Assembly: GCA_016708345.1 (NCBI GenBank) | Contig: JADJFX010000024.1 | Span: 1-64,000, forward strand | Source of the DNA: Candidatus Rhodoferax bjergmarkensis | GTDB taxonomy: Bacteria > Pseudomonadota > Gammaproteobacteria > Burkholderiales > Burkholderiaceae_C | DNA length: 64,000 nucleotides | Reading direction: 5' to 3' | The notes under the pieces: model-generated | Seen by the model: only the letters and a program-made list of their open reading frames with translations | Database searches by the model: none | Told to the model about the DNA's origin: nothing | Shown here: positions 49,515-58,497 of the stretch, piece by piece | Position numbering within the stretch: the stretch's first letter is position 1 | Layout: every line of letters starts with the position of its first letter | Made by a program: the position numbers and the translations under genes

Positions 49515-49835
49515 TCACAACGAGGCTATTCGAAGAATAAACGACTGCTTGTCGGCTGAAAAACCTTGTAGCTCTTCGCCGCGCAAGCGCCCCTCGCGCA
49601 CAAGCCTGCCAAAGACAATAATCAACTGCGAATACCGATAGTCATACTTCCCATCAATTTCGCGCCGTTTTTGTGTGAGGAACTCTTCAATGGCCCAGAC
49701 TTCATCAGCACTTGTTGCTGCCGCAGCTCTGGATTTGAAGGTGTTGACCATTTCGGCCAATTCGGCTTGAAGGCAAGCGTTGAATGCGACGCGCGCCTGT
49801 TTCTTCTCAGATTCTGACCACTTCAGATCATGCAT
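49515..49835 (-). CDS. Conserved hypothetical protein (copy in R1)
   Basis: A 106-residue soluble protein starting MHDLKWSESEKKQARVAF. Its middle is helical and charged (FLTQKRREIDGKYDYRYSQLIIVFGRLVREGRL). I recall similar stand-alone proteins in proteobacteria but know no function. This is the intact copy; a second copy at 50569-50884 lacks the start codon. It lies directly after the addA 5' fragment. Confidence 0.65.
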   Translation of the reverse strand: MHDLKWSESEKKQARVAFNACLQAELAEMVNTFKSRAAAATSADEVWAIEEFLTQKRREIDGKYDYRYSQLIIVFGRLVREGRLRGEELQGFSADKQSFILRIASL

Positions 49836-49860
49836 AAAGTTAACCCGCTCTCGTGAAAAG

Positions 49861-50315
49861 GTGAAAGGTGCGCACCTGCACTTGGCGGCCGCTGGTGAGA
49901 ACAGTTTGGTATAAATTTGATAGCTGCTCAGGCAAGCCAGACGTGCGGTAAAAGACATTTACTATCACAACACCCCGGTCTTGCAGCTCCTTGAGCAGTG
50001 TGGCCCGGTCAGCCACCGCAAAGTCCGCCAGCCACTTGTAAAGCCGCTCGCGCATCTCGCTGGCGGCCCGCTTGGTGAAAGTGATGGCCAAAATTTCGTG
50101 CGGCTGCACCCGCAAGTGCCCGTCGCTCGCATCCACCCCGTCCAAGAGCGCTCGCACGATGCGCGACACCAGCATCCAGGTCTTGCCCGCCCCCGCACAA
50201 GCCTCCACCGCCACACTGCGCCGCGGGTCGCAGGCAATGGCGTAAAAAGCGTCGGCGCTGACAGGCTGGTCGTTGTGCTGGTAGGCGGGGGGGGAGTGAG
50301 GTGCATGGCTGTTTG
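49861..50315 (-). pseudogene. addA 5' fragment, copy in R1
   Basis: Matches the first 150 or so codons of addA (MHLTPPP, then EACAGAGKTWMLVSRIVRAL and ITFTKRAASEMRERLYKWL). The C tract after the ATG is C8 here and C9 in the full gene, so the start is out of frame with the helicase part. The fragment ends at TFHLFTRAG, replacing TFHSWFAALL. No functional protein is expected. Confidence 0.85.
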
Positions 50316-50568
50316 AGTCAATAGAAGTTCAGTGGCAACTTAAGACTGAAGCCGACAGCCGGGTCTCCGGCGCGAGAGATTGATTTCGACCCAAAGCAGT
50401 CGCGCAAACCCCTTAAATCAGCGCCCTGAAGCCGACATAGGAAGGGAAAGACAATCACTGAAAACAATGCGAATTTTCGGGACACGATGCGCTCCTGGGG
50501 TTTTCTGCATTTCCCTGAACATGGTTTACCGACAGCGCCCACAAGCAGTTTTTTCATGCCATGCAGAA

Positions 50569-50884
50569 TCACAACGAGGATATGCGCAGAATATACGACT
50601 GCTTATCGGCTGAAAAACCTTGCAGCTCTTCTTCGCGCAAGCGCCCCTCGCGCACAAGCCGACCAAAGACAATAATCAACTGCGAATACCGATAGTCATA
50701 CTTCCCATCAATTTCGCGCCGTTTTTGCGTAAGGAACTCTTCAATGGCCCAGACTTCATCAGCGCTTGTTGCTGCCGCAGCTCTGGATTTGAAGGTGTTG
50801 ACCATTTCGGCCAACTCGGCTTGAAGGCAAGCGTTGAATGCGACGCGCGCCTGTTTCTTCTCAGATTCTGACCACTTCAGATCA
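50569..50884 (-). pseudogene. Conserved hypothetical protein, second copy without start
   Basis: Nearly identical to 49515-49835 (MVNTFKSRAAAATSADEVW onward), but the first codon is lost where the G/C run begins, and the remaining frame could only start internally at 50814. It is presumably inactive. Confidence 0.7.
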
Positions 50885-50885
50885 T

Positions 50886-51073
50886 GTAAGAGTGTGGGGC
50901 GGGCGGGGGGGTGGGTTGGGGGGGGGGGGGGGGGGGGGTGGGGGGGGGGGCCAAGGGGGGGGGTGTGCCGCTTCTTGGCGGGTGTTGGGCGAGGGTTGGG
51001 GGGCCACCTGCCCCGCCCCCCCCCCCCGGAGGCCCCGCATCAACGTCTTTAAGTCCCCCGGGGCTCTCACGAG
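50886..51073. other. Near-pure G/C run, probable sequence artefact
   Basis: The stretch contains G runs longer than 12 with a few T or A, then C runs, and interrupts an otherwise continuous repeat (compare 49836-49845 in R1). Such strings arise from low-signal reads or forced gap closure. It should not be interpreted as biology without checking reads. Confidence 0.7.
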
Positions 51074-51441
51074 TTAACCCGCTCTCATGAAAAGGTGAAA
51101 GATGCGCACCTGCACTTGGCGGCCGCTGGTGAGAACAGTTTGGTATAAATTTGATAGCTGCTCAGGCAAGCCAGACGTGCGGTGAAGGCCATTTTCTATC
51201 ACAACACCACGGTCTTGCAGCTCCTTGAGCAGTGTGGCCCGGTCAGCCACCGCAAAGTCCGCCAGCCACTTGTAAAGCCGCTCGCGCATCTCGCTGGCGG
51301 CCCGCTTGGTGAAAGTGATGGCCAAAATTTCGTGCGGCTGCACCCGCAAGTGCCCGTCGCTCGCATCCACCCCGTCCAAGAGCGCCCGCACGATGCGCGA
51401 CACCAGCATCCAGGTCTTGCCCGCCCCCGCACAAGCCTCCA
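51074..51441 (-). pseudogene. addA 5' fragment, copy in R2
   Basis: Covers about codons 38-150 of addA (EACAGAGKTWML to RIFHLFMRAG). At its upstream edge (51441) it joins the truncated ParE-like toxin gene, so addA sequence is fused out of context. It is non-functional. Confidence 0.8.
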
Positions 51442-51551
51442 TCCTTGAGTTCTTGGGCCGCATCTGGGTTGTCATCGGCAATGAAGCCAACCATTTCCGC
51501 CAGGTCGTCAAGGGCCTGTTGCCGCCACTCAAGCTGCGGCTTTGTTTGCAT
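51442..51551 (-). pseudogene. ParE-like toxin, truncated after about 36 codons
   Basis: MQTKPQLEWRQQALDDLAEM followed by VGFIADDNPDAAQELKD is the N-terminus of a ParE/RelE toxin (compare the PxAA...L motif of the family). At 51441 the sequence turns into addA-fragment sequence, so about two thirds of the toxin is missing. Its antitoxin gene directly upstream is intact. Confidence 0.75.
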
Positions 51552-51993
51552 TCTTCATTCGCTTCGCGTCGATCACCGCTTGAACGCTGGACATGGCCTG
51601 CTCGTGCGAAACATTGGGACGTGGATCGGCCAGCGATTGTTCGACCTTCTGTTGCATCCATTTGGTGCGCGCAGACGCTTCAAAAGCGCTGCGCATGCGC
51701 TCAGCAGAGTCCGGCCGAACCCGCGTGGTTTTGAGCTTTTCTGCATCAAAATTGGCCGCGTTGACTTGGTACTGAGAAATGCCAAGTTCCTTCAAATAGC
51801 CCACCAGAGTTTCAAACTTGCGAAACGTCCGCACGGACCCGCGCCGGGCGGCTAGTGCCCGCTCATTCAAACCGTACTTGACGACGACGCCCCACCCTTC
51901 AGGACATCCAATCACGTCCGCGCCGCGAATGGCCCCGGCTTCAACAAGATGCCCAAGGGTTACATGGTCTATGGTGTTGGCTGTAGTTGGCAT
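51529..51993 (-). CDS. ParC-like plasmid-stabilisation antitoxin, orphaned
   Basis: A 154-residue protein (MPTTANTIDHVTLGHLVEAG) resembling proteins annotated as plasmid stabilisation ParC-type antitoxins. These are unusually large and are followed by a small ParE toxin. Features: VIGCPEGWGVVVKYGLNERALAARRG, FETLVGYLKELGI and the C-terminal VQAVIDAKRMKNANK. It overlaps the truncated toxin by 23 bases. With the toxin destroyed it is now an orphan. Upstream (52000-52080) is AT-rich and probably holds its promoter. Confidence 0.65.
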   Translation of the reverse strand: MPTTANTIDHVTLGHLVEAGAIRGADVIGCPEGWGVVVKYGLNERALAARRGSVRTFRKFETLVGYLKELGISQYQVNAANFDAEKLKTTRVRPDSAERMRSAFEASARTKWMQQKVEQSLADPRPNVSHEQAMSSVQAVIDAKRMKNANKAAA

Positions 51994-52106
51994 TGTTTAA
52001 CCTTTTGGTGTTGGAATAACGACTATTATGATAACCAAATAACGACAAACATGAAACATGTATTCGTTAAAAATGCCAAGCTACTGAACTGACCCTCGCG
52101 TAGCAT

Positions 52107-53270
52107 TTATCTGCCGCCCAGCCCCATCGAGCGGGAAATGACTTCTTTCATGATCTCGTTGGTGCCGCCATAGATGCGGGCCACGCGCGCGTCGGCAAAG
52201 CCGCGGGCAATCGGGTATTCCCACATATAGCCGTAGCCGCCAAACAGCTGCACACACTCGTCCATCACCTTGCATTGCAAATCAGTGGTCCAGTACTTGG
52301 CCATGCTGGCGGTGGCGGTGTCCAGCTTGTTCTGGCAGATCAGCTCACAGCACTTGTCGACAAACACGCGCGCCACCTGGACTTCGGTCTGCAACTCGGC
52401 CAAGGTGTAGCGGGTGTTCTGGAACGCCGCCACGGGCTGGCCAAACACTTTACGCTCCTTCACATAGTCCAGCGTCCAGTCAATGGCTGCCTGCGCGCCC
52501 GCCACCGCGCCAATGGCGATTTGCAGGCGCTCCCAGGGCAGCTCCTCCATCAGGCAGATGAAACCCTTGTTTTCATAAGCTGCGCCGCCGAGCAAATGGT
52601 CCGCACTCAGGCGCACATTGTCAAAAAACAGCTCGGAGGTGTCCTGCGCCTTCATGCCCACTTTTTTCAGCCGCTTGCCGACCGAGAAGCCCGGCATGCC
52701 CCGCTCCACCAGCACCAGACTGGTGCCTTTGCCGCCCGCCTGCGGGTTGGTTTTGGCCACCACAATCACCAAGTCGGCGTGCCAGCCATTGGTGATAAAG
52801 GTCTTGCTGCCGTTGAGCAGGTAGCTGCCGTCCGCCTGCTGGAGCGCGGTGGTTTTGACGCCCTGCAGGTCCGAGCCCGCAGCAGGTTCGCTCATGGCAA
52901 TGGCACCAATCATTTCCCCGCTGGCAAGCTTGGGCAGGTACCTGGCCTTTTGCGCATCGGTGCCGTAATGCAGGATGTAGGGTGCAACGATCTCGCTGTG
53001 CAGGCCAAAGCCAATGCCCGAGGTGCCCGCACGGCCGATTTCTTCGATCTGGATCACGGAAAACAGCCTGTCCACCCCACAGCCACCGTATTGCTCCGGC
53101 ATCGTCATGCACAAAAATCCGTTTTCACCAGCCTTGTTCCAGACCTCGCGCGCCACATACCCCTGCTCTTCCCACTCGGCATGAAACGGAATCACCTCTT
53201 TTTCCAAAAAGCGGCGAAAGCTGTCGCGAAAGGATTCGTGGTCGGGGGAAAAAAGGGTTCTGTCGATCAT
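52107..53270 (-). CDS. Acyl-CoA dehydrogenase
   Basis: A 387-residue FAD enzyme that introduces the 2,3-double bond in acyl-CoAs. Seen: MTMPEQYGGCGVD, AIAMSEPAAGSDLQGVKTTA (FAD/substrate signature), FITNGWHADLVIV and QLFGGYGYMWEYPIAR. The C-terminal motif is RIYGGTNEIMKEVI; the position of the medium-chain enzyme's catalytic Glu (YEGT) is Gly here, as in the isovaleryl/long-chain groups, which use a Glu elsewhere. The start is set at 53270 (MIDRTLFSPDHESF). A 17-bp operator-like sequence shared with the thiolase promoter lies 42 bases upstream. Confidence 0.92.
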   Translation of the reverse strand: MIDRTLFSPDHESFRDSFRRFLEKEVIPFHAEWEEQGYVAREVWNKAGENGFLCMTMPEQYGGCGVDRLFSVIQIEEIGRAGTSGIGFGLHSEIVAPYILHYGTDAQKARYLPKLASGEMIGAIAMSEPAAGSDLQGVKTTALQQADGSYLLNGSKTFITNGWHADLVIVVAKTNPQAGGKGTSLVLVERGMPGFSVGKRLKKVGMKAQDTSELFFDNVRLSADHLLGGAAYENKGFICLMEELPWERLQIAIGAVAGAQAAIDWTLDYVKERKVFGQPVAAFQNTRYTLAELQTEVQVARVFVDKCCELICQNKLDTATASMAKYWTTDLQCKVMDECVQLFGGYGYMWEYPIARGFADARVARIYGGTNEIMKEVISRSMGLGGR

Positions 53271-53306
53271 GGTGCGGCCTTGTGCAAGAAAAATTGGAAG
53301 AGGCGA

Positions 53307-53346
53307 TTTATACAAAGCAATTGCTTGGCAAAAAGAATATACCCCA
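53307..53346. promoter_or_regulatory. Operator-like element before acyl-CoA dehydrogenase (copy 1)
   Basis: ACAAAGCAATTGCTTGG (53312-53328), with the perfect inner palindrome AAGCAATTGCTT, embedded in a 40-base stretch nearly the same as 59122-59163 in the same orientation. It is probably bound by a fatty-acid regulator of TetR type; the protein is not identified. Confidence 0.65.
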
Positions 53347-53451
53347 ATTGGGCGAGCGCAGCAAACCCTGCTCCTTGCAGCGATTTGGCAAGAAGGCGGT
53401 GCGTAGTGCATGGTGTAACCTCTACCCCACCTCAAAAGCCTTGGTATCTTG

Positions 53452-55244
53452 ATGCGAGCCGAAACCCAGCCACAACTCCAAACCCTGCTCCTGACTCTGC
53501 TGCCCGGGGATCACAGCACGGTGGGCAACGCCAGCCTACTGCAAAAAGAAGGCATGGCCGGCCAGGTGCAGATGATCTACATCGACCCGCCTTATGGAAT
53601 TAAGTACGGCAGCAACTTTCAGCCGTTCACCAACAAGCGGGATGTGAAAGACCGCTCTGACGCCGACCTGACGCAGGAACCCGAGATGATCAAGGCGTTT
53701 CGGGACACCTGGGAGCTGGCCATCACGCTGGCCAAACAAAGGCTGATGACCGCCAGCTACGACTACTTCTCCCTGCGTTACCCGCATGAAGGGCTCAAAG
53801 GCGGTTTCATTTACAAAACCGTGCCGCACGTCACCCTGAAAAGCATTGCCAACAACCCCGAGATTGACGCCATCTACGAGCGCCTTCACCCTGGCATTGA
53901 CGCAGCGCTGGCGGAGTTGAATGCCGCCCTGGCGGCCAACCCACCCACAGCGCCCTTCACCATCACCGAGGGCGCGCGCAAGGGTCAGGTAGTCAAATGG
54001 GGGTCAGATCCCAATTCGGGGCAGGACAGTCGAGGCACCCAACCCGCCACCACCGATTTGGGCTCTGACCCCCATTTGGCGGGGCGCACCAAAGCCGCCA
54101 CTTCGAGCGGGACAGCCCTGCTGGAGTGGGAAGTCCCCTTCGACTTGCCCGAAGCCTGGCCCGCCGAAGCGCAAACCCAGTTCCAAGCCTTCCACACCGC
54201 CCGCCAGAAGATGCAGGCCGAAATGGACCGCTCCATCGCTGCGCAGGCCGACAACGAGACGCTGCACGACCAGCCCGAGAAGACCAAAAACAAGCTGCGC
54301 GTGTCCGGCCCGTTCACCGTGGAGGCGGTTCCATTCCCCACGGCGCTATCGTTAAAGGAGCACTCTGCGCACGCCCCACTTGCGGAAACGGCCAATTTGG
54401 CTTCATATTCTGCGATGGCCGATATGTCGGTGGCCCGCAGCGGCAATACCAGCCGCCAGCACACCTGGCGCGACGAGTTGCTCAAGGCAGGCATTCGCGG
54501 CAAGGGCGGCCAGATGCTCAAATTTGCCGAGCTGGAAGTCTTGCCCGGCACCGCCTGCCTGCACGCCAGTGGGCACCTCGATACGGGCGAGCGGGTAGTC
54601 ATCAGCTTCGGCCCCGAGCATGGGGCACTGGAGCAGAGGCAGGTAGAGCACGCGCTGGGCGAAGCCGCAGACCTGTTCCCCCGGCCCAAGATGATTGTGT
54701 TTTGCGCCTTTGCCTTTGACCCCGAAGCGGCCAAAGACATTGATGCCCTCAAAGGCATCACCGCGCTGAAGGCGCAGATGAACACGGATTTGCTGACCGA
54801 AGACCTGAAGAAGGCCAGCTCCAAAGCCACCACCAACCAGAGCTTTTGGCTGATGGGCCAGCCCGACGTGCATTTGACGGCCCTGCCCGGTGGCCTGTGG
54901 CAGGTGGAGGTGAATGGTTTTGACTATTTGACACCGCCAAGGGCGAACTGGTGTCCGGCGGCAAAGCCAAAATTGCCGCCTGGAGCCTGGACACCGACTA
55001 CGACGGGCGCAGCCTGTTCCCGCACCAGTTCTTCTTCCCTATGGCGGGCAAGGAAGAGGGCTGGATGAAGCTCAAGAAAGACATTCGCGCCGAGCTGGAC
55101 GAAGACTTGCTCAAACATTTTGTCGGCACCGTGTCGCTGCCATTTGAGGCGGGTGCCAACAATACGGTGGCGGTGAAAATTGTGGACGACCGGGGGATTG
55201 AGTCGCTGAAGGTGATGCGGCTTGAAACAGGAGAAATGAAATGA
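53452..55244 (+). pseudogene. Site-specific DNA methyltransferase with internal deletions and a frameshift
   Basis: Motif IV is clear: [18 protein letters not shown]. Relatives of about 900 or more residues have some 200 residues before it; here only about 34 unrelated-looking residues remain. After FRDTWELAI the sequence jumps to [15 protein letters not shown]. The family has roughly 300 residues between, including the SAM-binding motif I (DPTCGSGTT), so that motif is missing. Both joins keep the frame. Near 54930 one T of a T3 run is missing, shifting the frame; the true C-terminus ([19 protein letters not shown] to LETGEMK) runs to 55244. An inverted repeat lies at 53994-54078. Methylation activity is not expected. 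Confidence 0.8.
53994..54078. repeat. REP-like inverted repeat inside the methyltransferase gene
   Basis: CAAATGGGGGTCAGA (53994-54008) pairs perfectly with TCTGACCCCCATTTG (54064-54078); pairing extends to 26-base arms with two mismatches, around a 33-base loop. GGGGTCTGACCCC-type palindromes are typical of REP elements mobilised by RAYT transposases. The insert is in frame, in a linker. Confidence 0.7.
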
Positions 55245-56503
55245 CGGAAATTGTGAACGGCATCGCAGCCCAGACGACGCGTCGGCCGCGCAAACCCAAA
55301 CCGGATGTGCTGCGTATCGAAAATCTCGGCCCCATCCGCGAGGCTGAAATTGCTTTTGGTGATTTGACCGTGATTGTTGGGCCGCAGGCTACCGGCAAAA
55401 GCATTTTTCTCCAGACGCTCAAGCTGGTTCTGGATCGTGACCAAATCCATGACACATTCAAACACCACAGCGTCGCCTTCAATGGTGACAGTGCTGCCTT
55501 TTTGGGTGGGTATTACGGAAAGGGTATGGCTGCAGCCTGGAAAGAAGACTCGTCCAAACTGCACTGGAATGCAAAGTCGCTCAATTTGCCAGGCTTGGCC
55601 AAGGCAACCAAGGCCCGAGAGCGCAAGGAGAGCCTGTTTTTCATCCCGGCGCAGCGGGTGATGAGTTTGGCGGGCGGGGTAACGCAGAATTTTGGACAAT
55701 TCAACTACGGCGACCCGTATACCCTGCGCTACTTCAGTGACGCCGTGCATGACCTGTTGCAGAACGAATTTGGCGCAAAAGGCGAGCTGTTCCCGCAGCC
55801 CAACCGCCTAAACGACACACTCCGAAAGCCCATTACCGATCATCTGTTTGGCGGGAGCAAACTGGCGGTAGATGCCAGTGACTTCACCAAGCGATTGGTA
55901 CTGAAAGTGCCCGGCCACAAAGAGGGCCTGCCCTTTTTGGCATGGTCGGCAGGGCAGCGCGAATTCACCCCGCTATTGCTGGGGCTGTATTGGCTGTGCC
56001 CGGCGGGGGGAGCCCGCAAGCGTGACGACATTGAGTGGGTTGTGATCGAAGAGCCAGAAATGGGTTTGCACCCACAGGGCATCGCCACGGTATTACTGCT
56101 GGTTCTTGAGCTTTTGCGGCGCGGCTACAAGGTGGTGTTGTCCACCCATTCCCCAGTGGTGCTGGACATGGTATGGGCACTGCAGGAGTTCAAGCAACTG
56201 AAGGGCACCGAAGGCGACGTGCGCGCACTGTTTGATCTGCCAAACAATAACTATTCGAAAGACCTTGGGAAAGTTATTTTGAAGAAAGACTGTCGTGTGT
56301 ATTACTTCGAACGCGACCAGACCGTGCGCGATATTTCAAAACTGGATCCAGGCGCCGCTGATGCTGCTGAGGCGCAATGGGGTGGTCTGGTTGGTTTTGC
56401 CAGTCGCACCGGCGACGCGATTGCCAACGTTGTCAACCGATATGAATCCAAGCCCCGGCGAAAAAAACGCACTGCCAGTGTCACCGGAGCAGATTCACAA
56501 TGA
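55241..56503 (+). CDS. AAA ATPase (OLD/RecF-like) of the methyltransferase operon
   Basis: A 420-residue intact protein. Walker A VIVGPQATGKSIFLQTL (about residues 44-60), a signature-like LAWSAGQREFTPLL and Walker B VVIEEPEMGLHPQG with the following LSTHSPVVLDMV (H-loop). This is the ABC/SMC-like ATPase fold of OLD and AbiEii-type defence proteins, without a visible TOPRIM domain. ATG overlaps the methyltransferase stop (ATGA), and its own stop overlaps the next start in the same way, so it is built into the operon. Its presence between mod and res genes suggests a regulatory or effector role in defence, which is inferred. Confidence 0.82.
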   Translation: MTEIVNGIAAQTTRRPRKPKPDVLRIENLGPIREAEIAFGDLTVIVGPQATGKSIFLQTLKLVLDRDQIHDTFKHHSVAFNGDSAAFLGGYYGKGMAAAWKEDSSKLHWNAKSLNLPGLAKATKARERKESLFFIPAQRVMSLAGGVTQNFGQFNYGDPYTLRYFSDAVHDLLQNEFGAKGELFPQPNRLNDTLRKPITDHLFGGSKLAVDASDFTKRLVLKVPGHKEGLPFLAWSAGQREFTPLLLGLYWLCPAGGARKRDDIEWVVIEEPEMGLHPQGIATVLLLVLELLRRGYKVVLSTHSPVVLDMVWALQEFKQLKGTEGDVRALFDLPNNNYSKDLGKVILKKDCRVYYFERDQTVRDISKLDPGAADAAEAQWGGLVGFASRTGDAIANVVNRYESKPRRKKRTASVTGADSQ

Positions 56504-57036
56504 GTACCGTGGGGAGGAAAGCAAAAAACACAACAGCGCCCGTGACAGCAAACACCAGCGCGTTCGAGCGCGCTGCAAGTACCGCTGGACTCACTGCGTC
56601 AAAGGGTAAGGGTGCCGTCAAACACCAATATCAGGCTGGCATTGCAAGCGGTGCGTCGTTGAAATTTACTGGCAGTGTGGATATTGATGAGGAATGTCGG
56701 GTGACTGAGCCGGAATCCCACCGTTGGGACTATGGATTGGGCTTGCAACGCAATGGCGAAAGCGAGTTTGCTGTATGGGTTGAACCCCATCCAGCTTCCA
56801 GCACGGGTGAGATAGCCAAGATCATTGCCAAACTGGATTGGCTGGAACGTAAGTTGGAGCGGCCAGAATTCAAAGACTTGGAGGCGTTGACCCGCAGAGC
56901 AGCGCAAGCAGGTGTGTTTCGCTTTCATTGGCTGGCCATGACGGGGGATATTCGGATTCGCCCAGGAAGCAGAGAGGCTGCGGTGCTGTCCAAAAGGGGG
57001 TTGCGCCTGCCGACACGGTATTTGGCATTGTCATGA
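56500..57036 (+). CDS. Hypothetical partner protein of the ATPase
   Basis: A 178-residue protein. The first 50 residues are Ala/Thr/Lys-rich and likely disordered (TAPVTANTSAFERAASTAGL). The rest contains HRWDYGLGLQRNGESEFAVWVEPHPASS and IAKLDWLERKLERPEFKDLEAL, then FRFHWLAMTGDIRIRPGSREAAVL. No named family is recognised. ATGA overlaps at both ends tie it to the ATPase and to the helicase gene. It may be the effector or adaptor of the ATPase. Confidence 0.7.
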   Translation: MSTVGRKAKNTTAPVTANTSAFERAASTAGLTASKGKGAVKHQYQAGIASGASLKFTGSVDIDEECRVTEPESHRWDYGLGLQRNGESEFAVWVEPHPASSTGEIAKIIAKLDWLERKLERPEFKDLEALTRRAAQAGVFRFHWLAMTGDIRIRPGSREAAVLSKRGLRLPTRYLALS

Positions 57037-58476
57037 CCACCGCACCCACTTCCCTCATCATCAATTCCGCGTTCATTGAACCTAATCAACATTGGGCCGA
57101 AAACACCGACCGCACCCTGCGCCTGGAGCCAACGCGCCGCCCGGCGGGTTACGAGATCATCGACACCCGCGAGAACACACGCCGCCAAGTGTCCATCCCA
57201 CTGGTAGACGACATTCGCCAGCGTGTGGGCCAATGGCGTGAGGCCGGTTGGCCGGGCGTGACGGCGGTAACGCTGGAACTGCTGACCCACTGGTGGGATG
57301 TGGACAAAGTATCCCGCCGCCAATACCCGTTTTACTTCTGCCAACTGGAAGCCATAGAGACCCTGATCTGGATGCTGGAGGCGCAACCCGAATACCGCCA
57401 AGGCATTAATGTGCAGGGCGACGGTGGCGCGTTTGAGCGGCTGTGCAACAAGATGGCAACCGGCAGCGGCAAGACCACAGTAATGGCGATGATCATCACC
57501 TGGCAGGTGCTCAATGCGCTGACCTACCCCAAGTCGCCACGCAAGTACCGCACGTCCGCCGACGTGAAAATCAGCAAGGCTGAAGCCGAGGCATTGGGTA
57601 TTGACCTGGACGAAGCCACCCGCTGGGTGGAGGGGCTGGACCGCTTGCACAAGACCCGGCGCATCACCCGCTGCTATGACCTTTCGGCCACGCCCTTTGC
57701 CCCCACCGGGCGCACCAACACCGAAGCCGGTTTGTTTAGCTGGGTGGTGTCTGACTTTGGCCTGAACGATGCCATTGAGGCTGGGCTGGTCAAGACCCCG
57801 CGCGTGGTAGTGCGCGATGATGCAATGCCCAACGCGCAAACCCTGCGCCCCAAGCTGTACCACCTGTACCGCGAGCCGGATGTGGCCGAAGACCTGAACC
57901 GCAAGGCCGAAGCCCATGAAGCACTGCCTGCACTGGTGCAACAAGCGTACACCCTGCTGGGTGCCGACTGGCGCGCAACTGCCGCGGAGTGGGCCGCTCT
58001 GGGGCACGTGTCGCCGCCGGTGATGTTGACGGTGTGCAACCGCACCGAAACTGCCGCACGGGTGGAGCATTACTTTGCCAAGGGGCACGCCCAATGGCCG
58101 GAGCTGCAAGATGCAGCTCGCACCTTCCGCGTGGACTCCAAAGTGCTGGAGAAGGTCGAGTTGGGCGAGACCGCCAGCGCAGACAAAGATTACGAGCTGC
58201 GTTTGAAAGAGATCATGGAGGCAGCACGCATCCCTGAAAGCCGCAAAGACGAATTGCGCGGCATGATGAAGGAAGAGTTGCTTCGCGAGTTGGTGGACAC
58301 GGTGGGCAAGCACGGCCAAAGGCGTGGATTCACCGCAAGACCAAGCCAAGCGCGCTGCGCTGGCGCAATGGGTAGAGGCGGTCAACGCCCATGGTGGTTT
58401 TGGTACTTGGGTCGCCGATGTGGTGGTGGGCGAAGCGGCGGGAATGCAGAATGTGATTCACACGCACGCCCTTTGA
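57033..58476 (+). pseudogene. Type III-like restriction helicase/nuclease (Res) with large deletions
   Basis: It starts MTTAPTSLIINSAFIEPNQHW (57033, ATGA overlap). Motif I MATGSGKTTVMAMI is present. After NALTYPK the sequence jumps to SPRKYRTSADVKISKAEAEALG, missing about 130 residues including the DEAH box. LSATPFAPTGRTNTE (motif III) follows. After VDTVGKHG near 58316-58321 there is a second, larger deletion: the rest of the helicase C domain and the nuclease are lost. The last residues (QDQAKRAALAQWVEAVNAHGG to THAL) are the family's C-terminus in another frame, ending at 58476. The enzyme cannot be active. Confidence 0.8.
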
Positions 58477-58497
58477 TATCCACAGTGCGTTCAGTTT

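Larger units (their letters stand above)
49404..50334. repeat. Repeat R1: cytochrome 5' end + small gene + addA 5' fragment
   Basis: 49404-49860 matches 50458-50885, and 49861-50334 matches both the addA 5' end (43820-44294) and 51095-51441. The unit is thus a composite of the cytochrome gene start, a small conserved gene, and the first 150 or so codons of addA with its upstream flank. Confidence 0.85.
50458..51441. repeat. Repeat R2: second copy, interrupted by a G/C run
   Basis: 50458-50885 copies R1 from 49404, and 51074-51441 copies its continuation. Between them 50886-51073 is unrelated and nearly all G or C. R2 ends abruptly at 51441 in the codons for EACAGAG of addA, where a ParE-like toxin gene begins to match instead. 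Confidence 0.85.

Noticed and set aside
50886..51073. G-quadruplex or regulatory interpretation of the G run
   Set aside because: Composition and its position inside a broken repeat point to an artefact.
52275..53603. A 442-codon frame antisense to the acyl-CoA dehydrogenase
   Set aside because: It has no recognisable domains and the opposite strand encodes a complete enzyme.
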